NCBI GenBank assembly: GCA_031291235.1
Contig: JARLJL010000015.1
Span: 1 to 64,000 of the forward strand
Reading direction: 5' to 3'
DNA: 64,000 bases
Source: Sulfuriferula sp.
Lineage (GTDB): Bacteria > Pseudomonadota > Gammaproteobacteria > Burkholderiales > Sulfuriferulaceae
Below, piece by piece: positions 22,732-31,752 of this stretch. Positions within the stretch are counted from its first letter, which is position 1. Every line of letters starts with the position of its first letter. Made by a program: the position numbers and the translations under genes. Below the pieces are notes generated by a model. It worked only from the letters and a program-made list of their open reading frames with translations, was not told where the DNA came from and did not search any database.

Positions 22732-24060
22732 TTAATCCACCGTGAAAGGCGCGGTGGCCGGTGTAAAGTTAGCGACGTAGCGCGCCACACTGCTAACACG
22801 GAACTCGTCGATATACCCAATGAACGGGGCATTGCTCGGCCAGTTACCAATCATCAGCGGACCTGCATTGTTACCCATCGTGCCGCCAGTGTAAGTACCC
22901 AGCGAGACACCATCGCCGTACAAGGTCCAGACACCGCCATGAAAGACCAATGCAAAGTGATGCCATACATTGAGTTTGGTGCCCGGAATGGGCACCGTGA
23001 TAACTGCCGCTGCGGTGCCGAGGTACACGAACCATGAAGTGCCATCCGTTGCGACGTGCGAGTACGGCGAACTACCATTCGTGGTCTTGGAGAACAACGC
23101 CTGTGTACCTGTGCCGGTCATGAAGAACCAGCCTTCAATCGTGCAGTCGCCCGCCGACCCCAATCTCAGCGCCGGAGAGTCTGGTGCGGTGATCGACGGA
23201 TTGGAACCACCGACCGCTAACGACGAACCGCCGAACTTCGACTGCGTCGTCGATAAGACAATCCCGCCATTCGGTGTGAACGTATTGCGACCCGATGAAT
23301 CAACCATCGAGTTGCTACCGTTAGCACCGTCAAAGTGCAACAGTGCCACGGTATTGCTCGACGGCCACGGCGTAGCTGCTGATGCGAAGCCGGGCAACGT
23401 GGTCACCGGTGTTGCGGTAGCCAAGCTGATCGATGGCAAGGCCAAACCCGTACCCGATGCATACACGTAACTGGTCGATGCGACCTGCAAGACAAGCTGA
23501 GTCGCATTGGCCGCTACCGGCCCATCTACAATATCCGTCGGGTCCAGATACACGCCATACGCTGAGTTGATCTGTGGGATCAACGCATGAATCGTCGTTG
23601 CAGCTGAGATCGTACCCAACAACCACGCTGTCGAAGCAAATTGCGCTGCCAATGACGTGCGGTTGTAGTGGAGCGTGTATGTGCCCACGTAACCACTGAC
23701 CTGCAATGCAGTGATCGAAATCGCCGTGTTCGTGTTCGCAATGGACGTGTCGGTCGACGGCGAACCGAGTGTCGAATTACTCGCACTCCAAACTACTGAC
23801 GATTCCGAGTTGATCAGCGCGTAGATGGCACCAGCGCCAATCAACGTCGGATTCTTGCGTTGCGGTTGGAGTACGTGCAAAACTGCTTGACGTACCTGTC
23901 CCAACGCTGGAGACTGCTGCAACACATGGATCGGTGCTTGCCGGATCGCACCCTTCGGTGGATCTTGATACCAGATGATCGGGCTCAGCTGCCGGAAGGT
24001 ATATCCCGGCAGAGCCTTGGACCAAACAATCGGTCCTAGTTGTCGAACGGTTACGGTCAT
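22732..24060 (-). CDS. virion appendage protein: 17-residue repeats, N-domain and LamG
   Basis: A 442-residue protein. Residues 6-65 contain four copies of a 17-residue repeat starting R-Q (RQLGPIVW, RQLSPIIW, RQAPIHVL, RQAVLHVL, at residues 6, 23, 40 and 57). The appendage N-domain follows (about 75-230, SGYVGTYTLHYNRTSLAAQF, LDPTDIVDGPVAAN). A LamG domain is at about 235-438 (VALLHFDGANGS, DCTIEGWFFMTGT, GYIDEFRVSSVARYVANFT). It is a one-LamG version of the 722-residue protein. AAGGGGG lies before the ATG. A virion surface or fibre role is inferred. Confidence 0.75.
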   Translation of the reverse strand: MTVTVRQLGPIVWSKALPGYTFRQLSPIIWYQDPPKGAIRQAPIHVLQQSPALGQVRQAVLHVLQPQRKNPTLIGAGAIYALINSESSVVWSASNSTLGSPSTDTSIANTNTAISITALQVSGYVGTYTLHYNRTSLAAQFASTAWLLGTISAATTIHALIPQINSAYGVYLDPTDIVDGPVAANATQLVLQVASTSYVYASGTGLALPSISLATATPVTTLPGFASAATPWPSSNTVALLHFDGANGSNSMVDSSGRNTFTPNGGIVLSTTQSKFGGSSLAVGGSNPSITAPDSPALRLGSAGDCTIEGWFFMTGTGTQALFSKTTNGSSPYSHVATDGTSWFVYLGTAAAVITVPIPGTKLNVWHHFALVFHGGVWTLYGDGVSLGTYTGGTMGNNAGPLMIGNWPSNAPFIGYIDEFRVSSVARYVANFTPATAPFTVD

Positions 24061-24069
24061 GTAACCCCC

Positions 24070-25113
24070 TTATTGCGGTGTGGCCAGCAGCGACATTGTG
24101 TTGACCTTCGCAACCGTCCAAGCCGAACCATCTGGAGCAGTACGAGCAATGTTAGGTGCGTAACGGTTATACAGCATCGTAGCATCAGGCAATGACACCA
24201 CACCCAGATCCGTTGTGTGCGTACCGTCTGTCAAAGACATATCTACACCGCCCGGCGCAGAAGCAGTACCGCCAGCCGAGATCTGACCTTGAATTGCCAA
24301 GATCGGGATCGTCGAACCCAGCGAAGTGCTAAGCGTGGCGGTCAGCGGTTGCTTATCCGCAGGTGACAGTGCGTTCGGTGTTGCTGTCGGCGGATTTTGC
24401 AACGCTGTGGTTACCGCCGCTTGCAAACTCGCAGCGCCAGTCACAACGTATTCCGAACCCGTCACCACAATCGTAGCTGGGACCGAATGGATCGGACCCA
24501 AACGAGCCGTATCCACACTGTCGATATCCATCCAGTACACGTCCCGAATACCGTACGCGCCAGCTGCACCCAAGCCTGCCGACGCGCAAGCGACCCAGAC
24601 ATAGCCTGCACCTGTGGCCGGGTAACTGTTGGCCGCAAAACTTCCGGAAAGGACCTTGACGCCGTTGATCCAAACCTGATAGACCTGGTTGGTCGAGTCG
24701 AGGAAGACTTCGATATAGTCTTCCTCATTCAGAGCGCCAAAGCCTGCCGTTCTCACCTGCGCCATGGTCAGGAGCACGGTCTGGGTGGTACCGGAGGTGG
24801 TTGCCGACACAAAGACCAGCGGGCCCGTCATAAATGTCACGGTGTTCTTGTAACGGAACCCCAACCACGACTGGGTTGCGCTCGCGCCACGGATGTCAGA
24901 AACCTTTGACATCCAACCACCCAGCGCATTCGCGTTACTGGCCTGAAATGTCAGGTAACCATCCGACGTCGCCTTGGCACTGTCGCCACTGTACTGCCAA
25001 CAGATTCCGGGCCAACCCGAGTACTGTGCAAAGATACCCGGAGTATAAGCCTGACTCACCATCAGGTTCAGACCCTGAGGAATGTTGTCAGCTGAAAAAA
25101 GTTTAAGAGCCAT
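24070..25113 (-). CDS. virion appendage protein, lectin-like B module
   Basis: A 347-residue member of the B set: SWLGFRYKNTVTF, DYIEVFLDSTNQVYQVWING, RDVYWMDIDSVDTARLGPI, and the C-terminal DGSAWTVAKVNTMSLL. It begins MALKLFSADNIPQGLNL and is the uninterrupted version of 20982-22658. GAGTGAA precedes the ATG. Eleven bases separate it from the upstream paralogue, so the two are cotranslated. No catalytic residues are visible; a binding role is inferred. Confidence 0.7.
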   Translation of the reverse strand: MALKLFSADNIPQGLNLMVSQAYTPGIFAQYSGWPGICWQYSGDSAKATSDGYLTFQASNANALGGWMSKVSDIRGASATQSWLGFRYKNTVTFMTGPLVFVSATTSGTTQTVLLTMAQVRTAGFGALNEEDYIEVFLDSTNQVYQVWINGVKVLSGSFAANSYPATGAGYVWVACASAGLGAAGAYGIRDVYWMDIDSVDTARLGPIHSVPATIVVTGSEYVVTGAASLQAAVTTALQNPPTATPNALSPADKQPLTATLSTSLGSTIPILAIQGQISAGGTASAPGGVDMSLTDGTHTTDLGVVSLPDATMLYNRYAPNIARTAPDGSAWTVAKVNTMSLLATPQ

Positions 25114-25123
25114 GGTTCACTCA

Positions 25124-26188
25124 CTAAGAAGCAGCGGGCGTAAGGGTAAATTGAGCAGCAGCCACACTGGCGGGAGTCCAGTTGGTGCCATCCGGCGCTT
25201 TCTCAGCCAGCAACGCATTCTGGTTGTAATACATCAAGCCCGGCGTGACGAACTGTACCTTCTTACCCGCTGAGGTTTGGCCATTGAACTTGGCTCCACC
25301 GGTCAGCACAAAGCCAGAACCACCGGAGCGGGAAGCCGAGACATCCATCTTCACGCCCAGAATCGGCATGGCCGCATTGATGTTCGCATTGCTGACGCCC
25401 AAGGTGATCGGGTCCAGTGTAGCCGGAGATGTCTGGGTCGGCAGAGTTTGCGTTGCAGCCGTCGTTCCCAGAATCGTGCTCAGATCGCTCAGAGGCGTCC
25501 CCGAGTCCGAAGACACGTAGTTGGGTGCCGTAGCCGATGCGAATGGCGCAGGGACCGTTCCAACAGGCCCCAGACGGGTACACTGCGTTGCGTCTTGCGT
25601 ATCGTCCACAAAGTAGACGTCGCGGAAATTACTGGAGAACGATGAGTTGACGGTGCCGACAGTAAATCGGACACCCAACGACAGGGTACAGGCTCCGCCG
25701 TTGACAAAGCCGTTGAAGTCAAACGCCACCGGCGCTTGTTGAACGTTGTCGAGCCAGGTCACGATCTGCTTGTTGGTGCGATCGATCATGATCTCGTAAT
25801 ACTGATACGGGGCCGCAGTCGCCAGCGGCAAATTGATCAGCGGTTGCACCGTACCTGCGCCATTCGTCAACCACGCGGCCATCAACGCTGACACCTGACT
25901 AGTCGTTCCCATCGTGTTGCGATAGCGCATGCCGATAAAGCTCTTATCGGTGGTGAAGTCCGACACATTACCGTACGGAATGGTCAGTGCAGCAGCGTTC
26001 ACCTGACTGTTTTGCCAGGACGAACTCAGCTGAAGCGTACCGTCCGATTGCAAGACCGAACAGGTAGTCCCGCCGACCGAAACAGTCAGGCCGACGTCAG
26101 GACGCAGAAATGCTAAAGGCGAAGCAGCGAGGTTGGCCCCGCTGATATTGGGCAAAGCCTCGAAAGGCCAAAATTCACGGAGAGCCAT
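25124..26188 (-). CDS. virion appendage protein, lectin-like B module
   Basis: A 354-residue member of the B set, starting MALREFWPFEALPNIS. It shares FIGMRYRNTMG, YYEIMIDRTNKQIVTWLDN, RDVYFVDDTQDATQCTRLGP and the ending DGTNWTPASVAAAQFTL. AGAGGAAG precedes the ATG. It is the most upstream of the B proteins, just after the terminator at 26228-26245, so it probably leads an operon of fibre-type genes. Confidence 0.7.
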   Translation of the reverse strand: MALREFWPFEALPNISGANLAASPLAFLRPDVGLTVSVGGTTCSVLQSDGTLQLSSSWQNSQVNAAALTIPYGNVSDFTTDKSFIGMRYRNTMGTTSQVSALMAAWLTNGAGTVQPLINLPLATAAPYQYYEIMIDRTNKQIVTWLDNVQQAPVAFDFNGFVNGGACTLSLGVRFTVGTVNSSFSSNFRDVYFVDDTQDATQCTRLGPVGTVPAPFASATAPNYVSSDSGTPLSDLSTILGTTAATQTLPTQTSPATLDPITLGVSNANINAAMPILGVKMDVSASRSGGSGFVLTGGAKFNGQTSAGKKVQFVTPGLMYYNQNALLAEKAPDGTNWTPASVAAAQFTLTPAAS

Positions 26189-26227
26189 GGTCTTCCTCTA
26201 GGGGGTCGGAGATCATACATGCCAAGA

Positions 26228-26245
26228 GTCTTTCGTGAGAAAGAC
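26228..26245 (-). terminator. terminator hairpin
   Basis: GTCTTTC-TCAC-GAAAGAC on the minus strand, followed by TCTTGGCATG. It separates the B/LamG block from the two-domain appendage block. Confidence 0.65.
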
Positions 26246-26262
26246 CCCCAGAATGTACGCTC

Positions 26263-26670
26263 TTACGAAGCAGGCGTCGGGTCCGTCGGTTCTTCTTCCG
26301 GGATAGCCGGATTGGACGGGGACGAACCGAGACCTACGTTGTAGTTCAACGCCACGATGCCTTTCGGGCTCGTTTGCGTATCGGGGAATTGCAGCAACAG
26401 CACATGGTCGTACGCACCATTCGATGCAAAGCTGGTTTTGTTCACACCGTTGTAGGCGATCTCAGCACCAACCAGACCCCATTCCGGATTGGCCTTGTCC
26501 ACCCACAATGCGCGACCTTCACCCGTGTCATGCGTCGACAGGGTAGCCGCCAACAGGGTAGCCGTGTCCTGACTGACCGGACCGAGCGGGAGATCGACCA
26601 GCGAGGCTTGATCCGTGCTGAAGTCAGCAAAGAACAAGTAGTTCGGCCAGAAGACTTGATTTTCATCCAT
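26263..26670 (-). CDS. virion appendage family protein, C-domain only
   Basis: A 135-residue protein equivalent to the C-terminal domain of the two-domain paralogues. It begins with an aromatic run and a D-F-S-x-x-x-x-x-L element (LFFADFSTDQASLVDLP), has the strand IAYNGVNKTSF, then HVLLLQFPD and the terminal LNYN seen as HYN elsewhere, followed by a Pro/Glu-rich tail. The gene directly upstream (26684-27187) carries only the N-domain. GAGGATG precedes the ATG. Together the pair looks like a two-domain protein split over two genes. Confidence 0.65.
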   Translation of the reverse strand: MDENQVFWPNYLFFADFSTDQASLVDLPLGPVSQDTATLLAATLSTHDTGEGRALWVDKANPEWGLVGAEIAYNGVNKTSFASNGAYDHVLLLQFPDTQTSPKGIVALNYNVGLGSSPSNPAIPEEEPTDPTPAS

Positions 26671-26683
26671 GATGCATCCTCAA

Positions 26684-27187
26684 TTAGAAACCCGGCAAGA
26701 TGTTCGTGTAGAACGCCGTACTGATGTTGGGTAGCGCTGCGAACTTGATCGTCACGGCATTGATCCAGCCGATCGAAGTCGACAACGCGGTCAGCGTCAG
26801 ATTACACGCTCCGGTGCCTGAACCATCATCCACCGTATTGGCTGCTGCCAGATCCGCCATGGTGAAGTTGATCCCGTACGTGTCACGGATCTGCGTGAGC
26901 AAAGCCGACAAAGCTGTACCTGCTGCGGCCACGTTCAGAATCGGGGAGTAGTTCGCCAGCTGCCTGAGGTCGAGTCGATCATAATACACATCGACGTAAC
27001 CCCGAAGCGTCGCTGTCGAGATCATCGAAACTCGCGCCTTACTGTTCTTTCCACCTGACGCCGGTAAGTCTGCCGACGTCGTCGCCCGTACACCCAACAC
27101 CGTGTACATCGCTGAGGTGATGGTTTGTCCAGCTGCGACTGACAACATCAAAGAGAGGTCGTCTTGTGATGCTTGATACAAACTCAT
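26684..27187 (-). CDS. virion appendage family protein, N-domain only
   Basis: A 167-residue N-domain protein starting MSLYQASQDDLSLML. It has LRGYVDVYYDRLDLRQL, then ALLTQIRDTYGINFTMADL and a short C-terminal strand region. In the six two-domain paralogues the C-domain follows at this point; here a stop occurs and the C-domain is encoded separately 13 bases downstream. GGGAGG precedes the ATG. Confidence 0.7.
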   Translation of the reverse strand: MSLYQASQDDLSLMLSVAAGQTITSAMYTVLGVRATTSADLPASGGKNSKARVSMISTATLRGYVDVYYDRLDLRQLANYSPILNVAAAGTALSALLTQIRDTYGINFTMADLAAANTVDDGSGTGACNLTLTALSTSIGWINAVTIKFAALPNISTAFYTNILPGF

Positions 27188-27199
27188 GACGCCCTCCCT

Positions 27200-28081
27200 T
27201 TAAGCGTTGTAGTGTAGATAGAACATGCCCTGGAACCACGAGCCTGCGACTGACTGAATCGTGAACAGCGTGGTGAACTTCGCCGAGTTGGCACCCGGTA
27301 CACTGGCTGCCGGAATCGTGTACCGCGTCCAGACCAGATTACCCAATCCACCTGTCGTTGCCGAATCTACTCCGGTCAAATTCAGATCGGGACGCTTCTG
27401 TTGCAACCAACCCAGAATCGTCGCGTAGATACTGTTCGCCGTAGCAAACTGAGCAGGCGTGATCGCAGCACCTGAAGTCAAACCGAGCAACGCCGCCTTA
27501 ATCGACGAGTTGTCCAAGTTGTACGTCAGGAAGTCAGCCTGTGGTTTCGCAGGCGGGTTCGTGTTACTGGTCGGATACAAACGACCCACGAGCACCGGAT
27601 TGGTCACCGCTTGGCTGATGTACTGCTTGCCTTGCGTCCACTTGATCGAGAGCACGCCTTCGTAACACAGCGAAGTCGAGACAATCGTCAAGCTGTTCTG
27701 CACCGTGCTGGTAATGCTTGCGACGGAGAAGTCGGTCGTAACAAACGCCGTACCAAACTTCAGGTTGACTGCTGCAACCATCTGCGCGATCGTCATCGTG
27801 GTGCTGCCGACATAGTCGTCCAGCGTCAAGATAAGATTGCGGAAATAGTTGGTGATGTTAATACGACGGTACGTCACAGCTTGCGAGCCGTAGTACGTAC
27901 TGTTGTTCGGCCGAACTACCATCCGGACAGACGTGTCACGTCCGAAGGAGTCAGCGGTTTGAGCGGTCGGCACCAGTGCGCGCAATGCAGTCGATGGAAG
28001 AGGTGCGAGTTGAAGCCCCGGATTCGATGCCTGCACCAACGCCATAAAGGTGCCGTACTGTGTTGCTTGGTATGGATACAT
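27200..28081 (-). CDS. virion appendage family protein, two domains
   Basis: A 293-residue protein. The N-domain (about 1-175) has YYGSQAVTYRRINITNYF and AQMVAAVNLKFGTAF. The C-domain (about 180-293) has FLTYNLDNSSIKAALLGL and ends MFYLHYNA. GAGGTGTTTA precedes the ATG. The YHYN/LHYN ending is shared by all two-domain members. A structural place on the virion surface is inferred from the cluster of 18 related genes; no enzymatic motif is visible. Confidence 0.7.
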   Translation of the reverse strand: MYPYQATQYGTFMALVQASNPGLQLAPLPSTALRALVPTAQTADSFGRDTSVRMVVRPNNSTYYGSQAVTYRRINITNYFRNLILTLDDYVGSTTMTIAQMVAAVNLKFGTAFVTTDFSVASITSTVQNSLTIVSTSLCYEGVLSIKWTQGKQYISQAVTNPVLVGRLYPTSNTNPPAKPQADFLTYNLDNSSIKAALLGLTSGAAITPAQFATANSIYATILGWLQQKRPDLNLTGVDSATTGGLGNLVWTRYTIPAASVPGANSAKFTTLFTIQSVAGSWFQGMFYLHYNA

Positions 28082-28097
28082 TAAACACCTCGTCCTA

Positions 28098-28122
28098 GGC
28101 CCAGGGTTTTTACTCCTGGGCC
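28098..28122 (-). terminator. hairpin between appendage genes
   Basis: GGCCCAGG paired with CCTGGGCC around an A/T-rich loop, after the gene ending at 28133. It is not followed by a T-run on the minus strand, so it may be a weak terminator or an RNA processing or stability element. Confidence 0.5.
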
Positions 28123-28132
28123 GTTATGGCGT

Positions 28133-29035
28133 TTAGAAGTTGTTCGGATCGTACGGGTCGTTGTAGTGCAGATACAAGACGCCGTTCGGAACCGTAACAT
28201 CGCTTCGCAACTGAAGTGCCATCACGTACTTGAACGCCGGGTTGGTAGGCATCGTTGCCGGGTTGTTCAGACCGTTCGAGACGATCGTTGCGCCCGTCAA
28301 GTTCCACGTCGTGAAAGTCGCTCCGGACGTGGTGACGTTCCAGATTGCAGCGCCCGCACCAATGTCGACTGCCTGAATCGCTGCCAGCAAAGCAGCAGCT
28401 TGACCAGTCGACACCACACCCGGTGTGTACGTCAACCACGTCGGCGTATTCGCCGAGAAGTCGTACGGGTACAGGTACACTGCACCTTGCGTAGCCGTAG
28501 CCGGAGGAGCCACTGCGTCGCTCGCCGGGTAGTTCAAACCAGTCAGCGCGGTGTTCGTCACTGCGTTGTCCAAACCGAGACCACCCTGCGTGACAGCGAT
28601 CGTGATCTGCCCGTGCCAGCCTAGCGAGTTCGGATCAGCACGAACCGTGATGTTACCCGCACCATTCACCAGTCCCGTCACCGGGTCGTTAATCAGGTCA
28701 GCCTGAATGAACTTGATACCGGTCCAGTACGCGAAGTACTGAATCAGATCCCAGACGGTGTTGATGTTGTACACTGCCATCTTGAAACCCGGCAGGTTGT
28801 TCAGCTGGCTAAGGTCCTTACGGTTGTACAGGATAACCTTGTTGCCCTGATACGTAACGCCATTTCCGGTCACCCGGATTGCCGTGTTGCGATCGGTCGC
28901 CACACCTTGCCAGGTCCCGCCGGTAATCACCTGCGGGTTGGAGTAGGTAATGTCGGTCGACAGCAACGATGTGGCGTTGGCCGCATTGATTTCTGCCAAC
29001 AACGCCGTCGCGGAAGGCCATTGAAACTTAGACAT
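28133..29035 (-). CDS. virion appendage family protein, two domains
   Basis: A 300-residue protein starting MSKFQWPSATALLAEIN. The N-domain contains YQGNKVILYNRKDLSQL and FAYWTGIKFIQADLINDPV; the C-domain contains YPYDFSANTPTWLTYTP and ends GVLYLHYNDPYDPNNF. AAAGGGTGA precedes the ATG. The C-domain D-F-S-A start is shared with the gene 30870-31742 and the C-only gene 26263-26670. Role in the virion inferred. Confidence 0.7.
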   Translation of the reverse strand: MSKFQWPSATALLAEINAANATSLLSTDITYSNPQVITGGTWQGVATDRNTAIRVTGNGVTYQGNKVILYNRKDLSQLNNLPGFKMAVYNINTVWDLIQYFAYWTGIKFIQADLINDPVTGLVNGAGNITVRADPNSLGWHGQITIAVTQGGLGLDNAVTNTALTGLNYPASDAVAPPATATQGAVYLYPYDFSANTPTWLTYTPGVVSTGQAAALLAAIQAVDIGAGAAIWNVTTSGATFTTWNLTGATIVSNGLNNPATMPTNPAFKYVMALQLRSDVTVPNGVLYLHYNDPYDPNNF

Positions 29036-29045
29036 AGGTCACCCT

Positions 29046-30011
29046 TTAAACGTTGTAGTGGAGCATCATGTCGCCAGCACCCCACGGGAGGTTGACCGGT
29101 TGCAACTTGAGCACCAGCAGGCGGTTGAAGTAGCGGTAATCCGCTTCCGGGTACAGCGCCTGATTGGCCGCTTGCGTCAGATCGATCGCCCCGTACATCA
29201 GCGCACCCGTAATGTCCATCGCCACACTACCTTGCGGATTGCCTTGACCCACAGTGTAGGTCTTGCCCGACGCTTGGTTGATTGCCGTGATGATCGGTGT
29301 GTACGCAGCAGCCGTAGTCAACGTTGCACCATTCCACGCAGCCGGAGTAAAGCTGAGCGACGTGAAGATGTCCGTGAAGTCGGTGTAGTACACATCCATG
29401 TTCGGTACGTAAATCGCCGAACTCACCGTGTCGGCCAGCCCCGGATACGTCAATGCCGTTTCCAGATTCGGCGTCGCCAGAAGCGTGCCCAGATCCTGCG
29501 GCGCTTGCACCCAGCACACCGGAATCGAGATCGGCGACCACGCCAGATTCGTCGATGGAATCGTCAAGTTCGCGACCGCATTGCGAGTGCCTGCGGCGAC
29601 ACCATACGACGGATTGGCGTTGGTGTTACCCGCCGGAAACGCCACGCTTGTGATGTCGGCGGCTTGCAGGTTCAGACCGTACTTCGCATTGATGTACGGC
29701 AGCAACTGTGCCATCGAGTACGGCGACTGGTTGACCGCAGCAGCGGAGTACAGGTCGATACGCAAGGGCACCGAACGGAACAGCGACACCAGGTTCACCC
29801 GGCGGTAGGTGAGTGCCTGATTGCCGACGTACTGACCAGCAGCCAGCGCAATCACCTTCACCGTCGTGTCTTGAATCGTACCGTTGGCCGGAACAATCGC
29901 CGAGGGCGTGCCGAACTTCGCCTGCGTTGAGTCAATCGGAATCGGCAGCGTGTTGCTTGCATTGAGCAAGTCGTACACCATCTGCAACGACAGTTTGTTG
30001 TAGAGTCCCAT
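29046..30011 (-). CDS. virion appendage family protein, two domains
   Basis: A 321-residue protein, the longest two-domain member, starting MGLYNKLSLQMVYDLLN. N-domain: YVGNQALTYRRVNLVSLFRS and YINAKYGLNLQAADI. C-domain: YYTDFTDIFTSLSFTP, then DMMLHYNV at the very end. AAGGCC precedes the ATG. A plus-strand open frame of 290 codons on the opposite strand is a composition artefact. Confidence 0.7.
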   Translation of the reverse strand: MGLYNKLSLQMVYDLLNASNTLPIPIDSTQAKFGTPSAIVPANGTIQDTTVKVIALAAGQYVGNQALTYRRVNLVSLFRSVPLRIDLYSAAAVNQSPYSMAQLLPYINAKYGLNLQAADITSVAFPAGNTNANPSYGVAAGTRNAVANLTIPSTNLAWSPISIPVCWVQAPQDLGTLLATPNLETALTYPGLADTVSSAIYVPNMDVYYTDFTDIFTSLSFTPAAWNGATLTTAAAYTPIITAINQASGKTYTVGQGNPQGSVAMDITGALMYGAIDLTQAANQALYPEADYRYFNRLLVLKLQPVNLPWGAGDMMLHYNV

Positions 30012-30013
30012 GT

Positions 30014-30859
30014 TCAGGCCTTATCAAAGTTGTTGTAGTGGAAATAGAAGTACCCATTGAATCCGTTCCAATAATTGAAGAAACCGGACTGGATGGGACC
30101 ATAGATCACTACACGATCAAACGCGGTGTTACTCCCAGCAGCTTGTGGAGAGGTAGTCGCGTAATCCCCCACTTGTTCTTGCCAATTGGGAGGCGGGAAC
30201 CACGGAAAGCCTAACTTGGTACAGATGTCGGACAGTGTTTCGTAGTCGGCGAAACCGTAGTACGCGTACTGTCCTGTGCCATACAACGTCGGCTTGAGCG
30301 AGTCGCGCATGGACGTGAAGTCCGTATTCCACGGCATCTCCAACCCACTGCGATACGGATAGTCGGCCCACTTCAACGTGTTGAGACTCTTCTGACCAAT
30401 CACCGCGTTCATCTGCGGTTTGCCGTACGTGATGGTGATGTCGACTGAACCTTGCCAACCAATCGAAGCCGGGTCGGCGGCCAAGTGGACTACCTCGGAC
30501 TGTCCTGCGCTCAACTCCGGGATCGTAGCTGGCACCAAGTCAACCACATCGAGGAACGTATCGAACTGCGCGTTCAACATCGACACAATCGAAGCCAGTG
30601 TAAAGCCGCTCAGACTGTACAGATTGACCTGAGCCTCCAGCACGTTCAGGTTGATCCGGGTGTACGACACCACCTGCTCGCCGTAATACCCCATACCCGG
30701 AATCGCAGTCGCTGTGACCTGCGTGTCGAACCCGTCGCCAGCTACCGAAGAGGCAGGCCCGTACGTCAGGCGTGTCGCATCGAACAGCTTAGGCGGCAGG
30801 TTCGTGATGTTCAACAGGTTCGTCAGCTGGACTTCTGAAGGAGTAAAGACATTTGTCAT
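30014..30859 (-). CDS. virion appendage family protein, two domains
   Basis: A 281-residue member starting MTNVFTPSEVQLTNLLN. N-domain: YYGEQVVSYTRINLNVLEAQ and MLNAQFDTFLDVVDLV; C-domain: TDFTSMRDSLKPTL, an aromatic-rich middle (GFPWFPPPNW), and YFYFHYNNFDKA at the end. AAGGAG lies before the ATG. Two bases separate it from the next gene, so translation is probably coupled. Confidence 0.7.
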   Translation of the reverse strand: MTNVFTPSEVQLTNLLNITNLPPKLFDATRLTYGPASSVAGDGFDTQVTATAIPGMGYYGEQVVSYTRINLNVLEAQVNLYSLSGFTLASIVSMLNAQFDTFLDVVDLVPATIPELSAGQSEVVHLAADPASIGWQGSVDITITYGKPQMNAVIGQKSLNTLKWADYPYRSGLEMPWNTDFTSMRDSLKPTLYGTGQYAYYGFADYETLSDICTKLGFPWFPPPNWQEQVGDYATTSPQAAGSNTAFDRVVIYGPIQSGFFNYWNGFNGYFYFHYNNFDKA

Positions 30860-30869
30860 ACCTTACTCC

Positions 30870-31742
30870 TTAGCCGGGAATCCCATCGGAGCCGGGAACG
30901 TTGTAATGCATGATGAGCGTGCCCGAGTAGCCCGTGCACTGGACCGGATCGAGAAGCACTGTCATCACGTTCGAGTACGCCAGATTCACCTGCGGGTTGC
31001 CAGAGGAATCCAACGGATACGCAGCGGTGGTGCCGTTGTACGTGATCGAAGCGCCAGCCAGTGAGTAACGGGATGCACCCGTCAACACCCACGTCACGCC
31101 TGAACCGGCATTGAGCGACAAGGCGTTCGCCACATCGGTCAGATCGGTGTCAGCCGGAGTATGGGTCACCAGCGTTGCTTGCGAGGCACTGAAGTCGCGC
31201 CAGTACGAGTAGGCTTCACCGTACGGTTTCGTTTCATCACGTTCCGGATACATCAGACCCGGCAATGCCGTAACCGCAATTGCAGTCGCCAGATTGAAGT
31301 TGCCCAGAATGAACGGCAGATTCACAGTCCCAACCCAACCCAACGAATTGGCTTGAGCCGTCAGGGTCAGCGTACCGCTACCGTCCGGGTTCACCGTGAC
31401 CGGACCGTCCACAATGTCAGCAGCAGTGAAGTTCGTACCGAAGTACGTATTCATCGCTTGCGCCATCGTGAGCGCGGTCGTCAAGCCATTGAACTTCAAC
31501 GGCAACGGCAACTGTTTCAACAGGTCGGAGAGCAACCAACGGAAGTAGCTCACCGTTACCGAACCGACGTACGGCGATTGAACCGTATTCGGCGACAGGG
31601 TCAGCTGGGTGTTTGTGAGTCCTGCCGGGTCAGTGTAAGGAGTGGGATTGGTCAGCCCGTACTGGGTCGGGTCCAGCGTAATCCCATTTTGCGTCTGAAT
31701 TGCCGCGTAGATACTTGTAAGCGGATCAGGAAAAAGCGCCAT
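30870..31742 (-). CDS. virion appendage family protein, two domains
   Basis: A 290-residue member starting MALFPDPLTSIYAAIQ. N-domain: YVGSVTVSYFRWLLSDLLKQ and MNTYFGTNFTAADIVDGPV; C-domain: YWRDFSASQATLVTHTP, then ITYNGTTAAY and TLIMHYNVPGSDGIPG. GAGGATT precedes the ATG. The ADIVDGPV motif is also present in the N-domains fused to LamG, linking the sets. Confidence 0.7.
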   Translation of the reverse strand: MALFPDPLTSIYAAIQTQNGITLDPTQYGLTNPTPYTDPAGLTNTQLTLSPNTVQSPYVGSVTVSYFRWLLSDLLKQLPLPLKFNGLTTALTMAQAMNTYFGTNFTAADIVDGPVTVNPDGSGTLTLTAQANSLGWVGTVNLPFILGNFNLATAIAVTALPGLMYPERDETKPYGEAYSYWRDFSASQATLVTHTPADTDLTDVANALSLNAGSGVTWVLTGASRYSLAGASITYNGTTAAYPLDSSGNPQVNLAYSNVMTVLLDPVQCTGYSGTLIMHYNVPGSDGIPG

Positions 31743-31752
31743 GGTCTAATCC

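Noticed and set aside
29058-29930. Plus-strand frame of 290 codons opposite an appendage gene
   Set aside because: Arg/His-rich shadow; the minus strand has the family motifs, a ribosome site and an HYN end.
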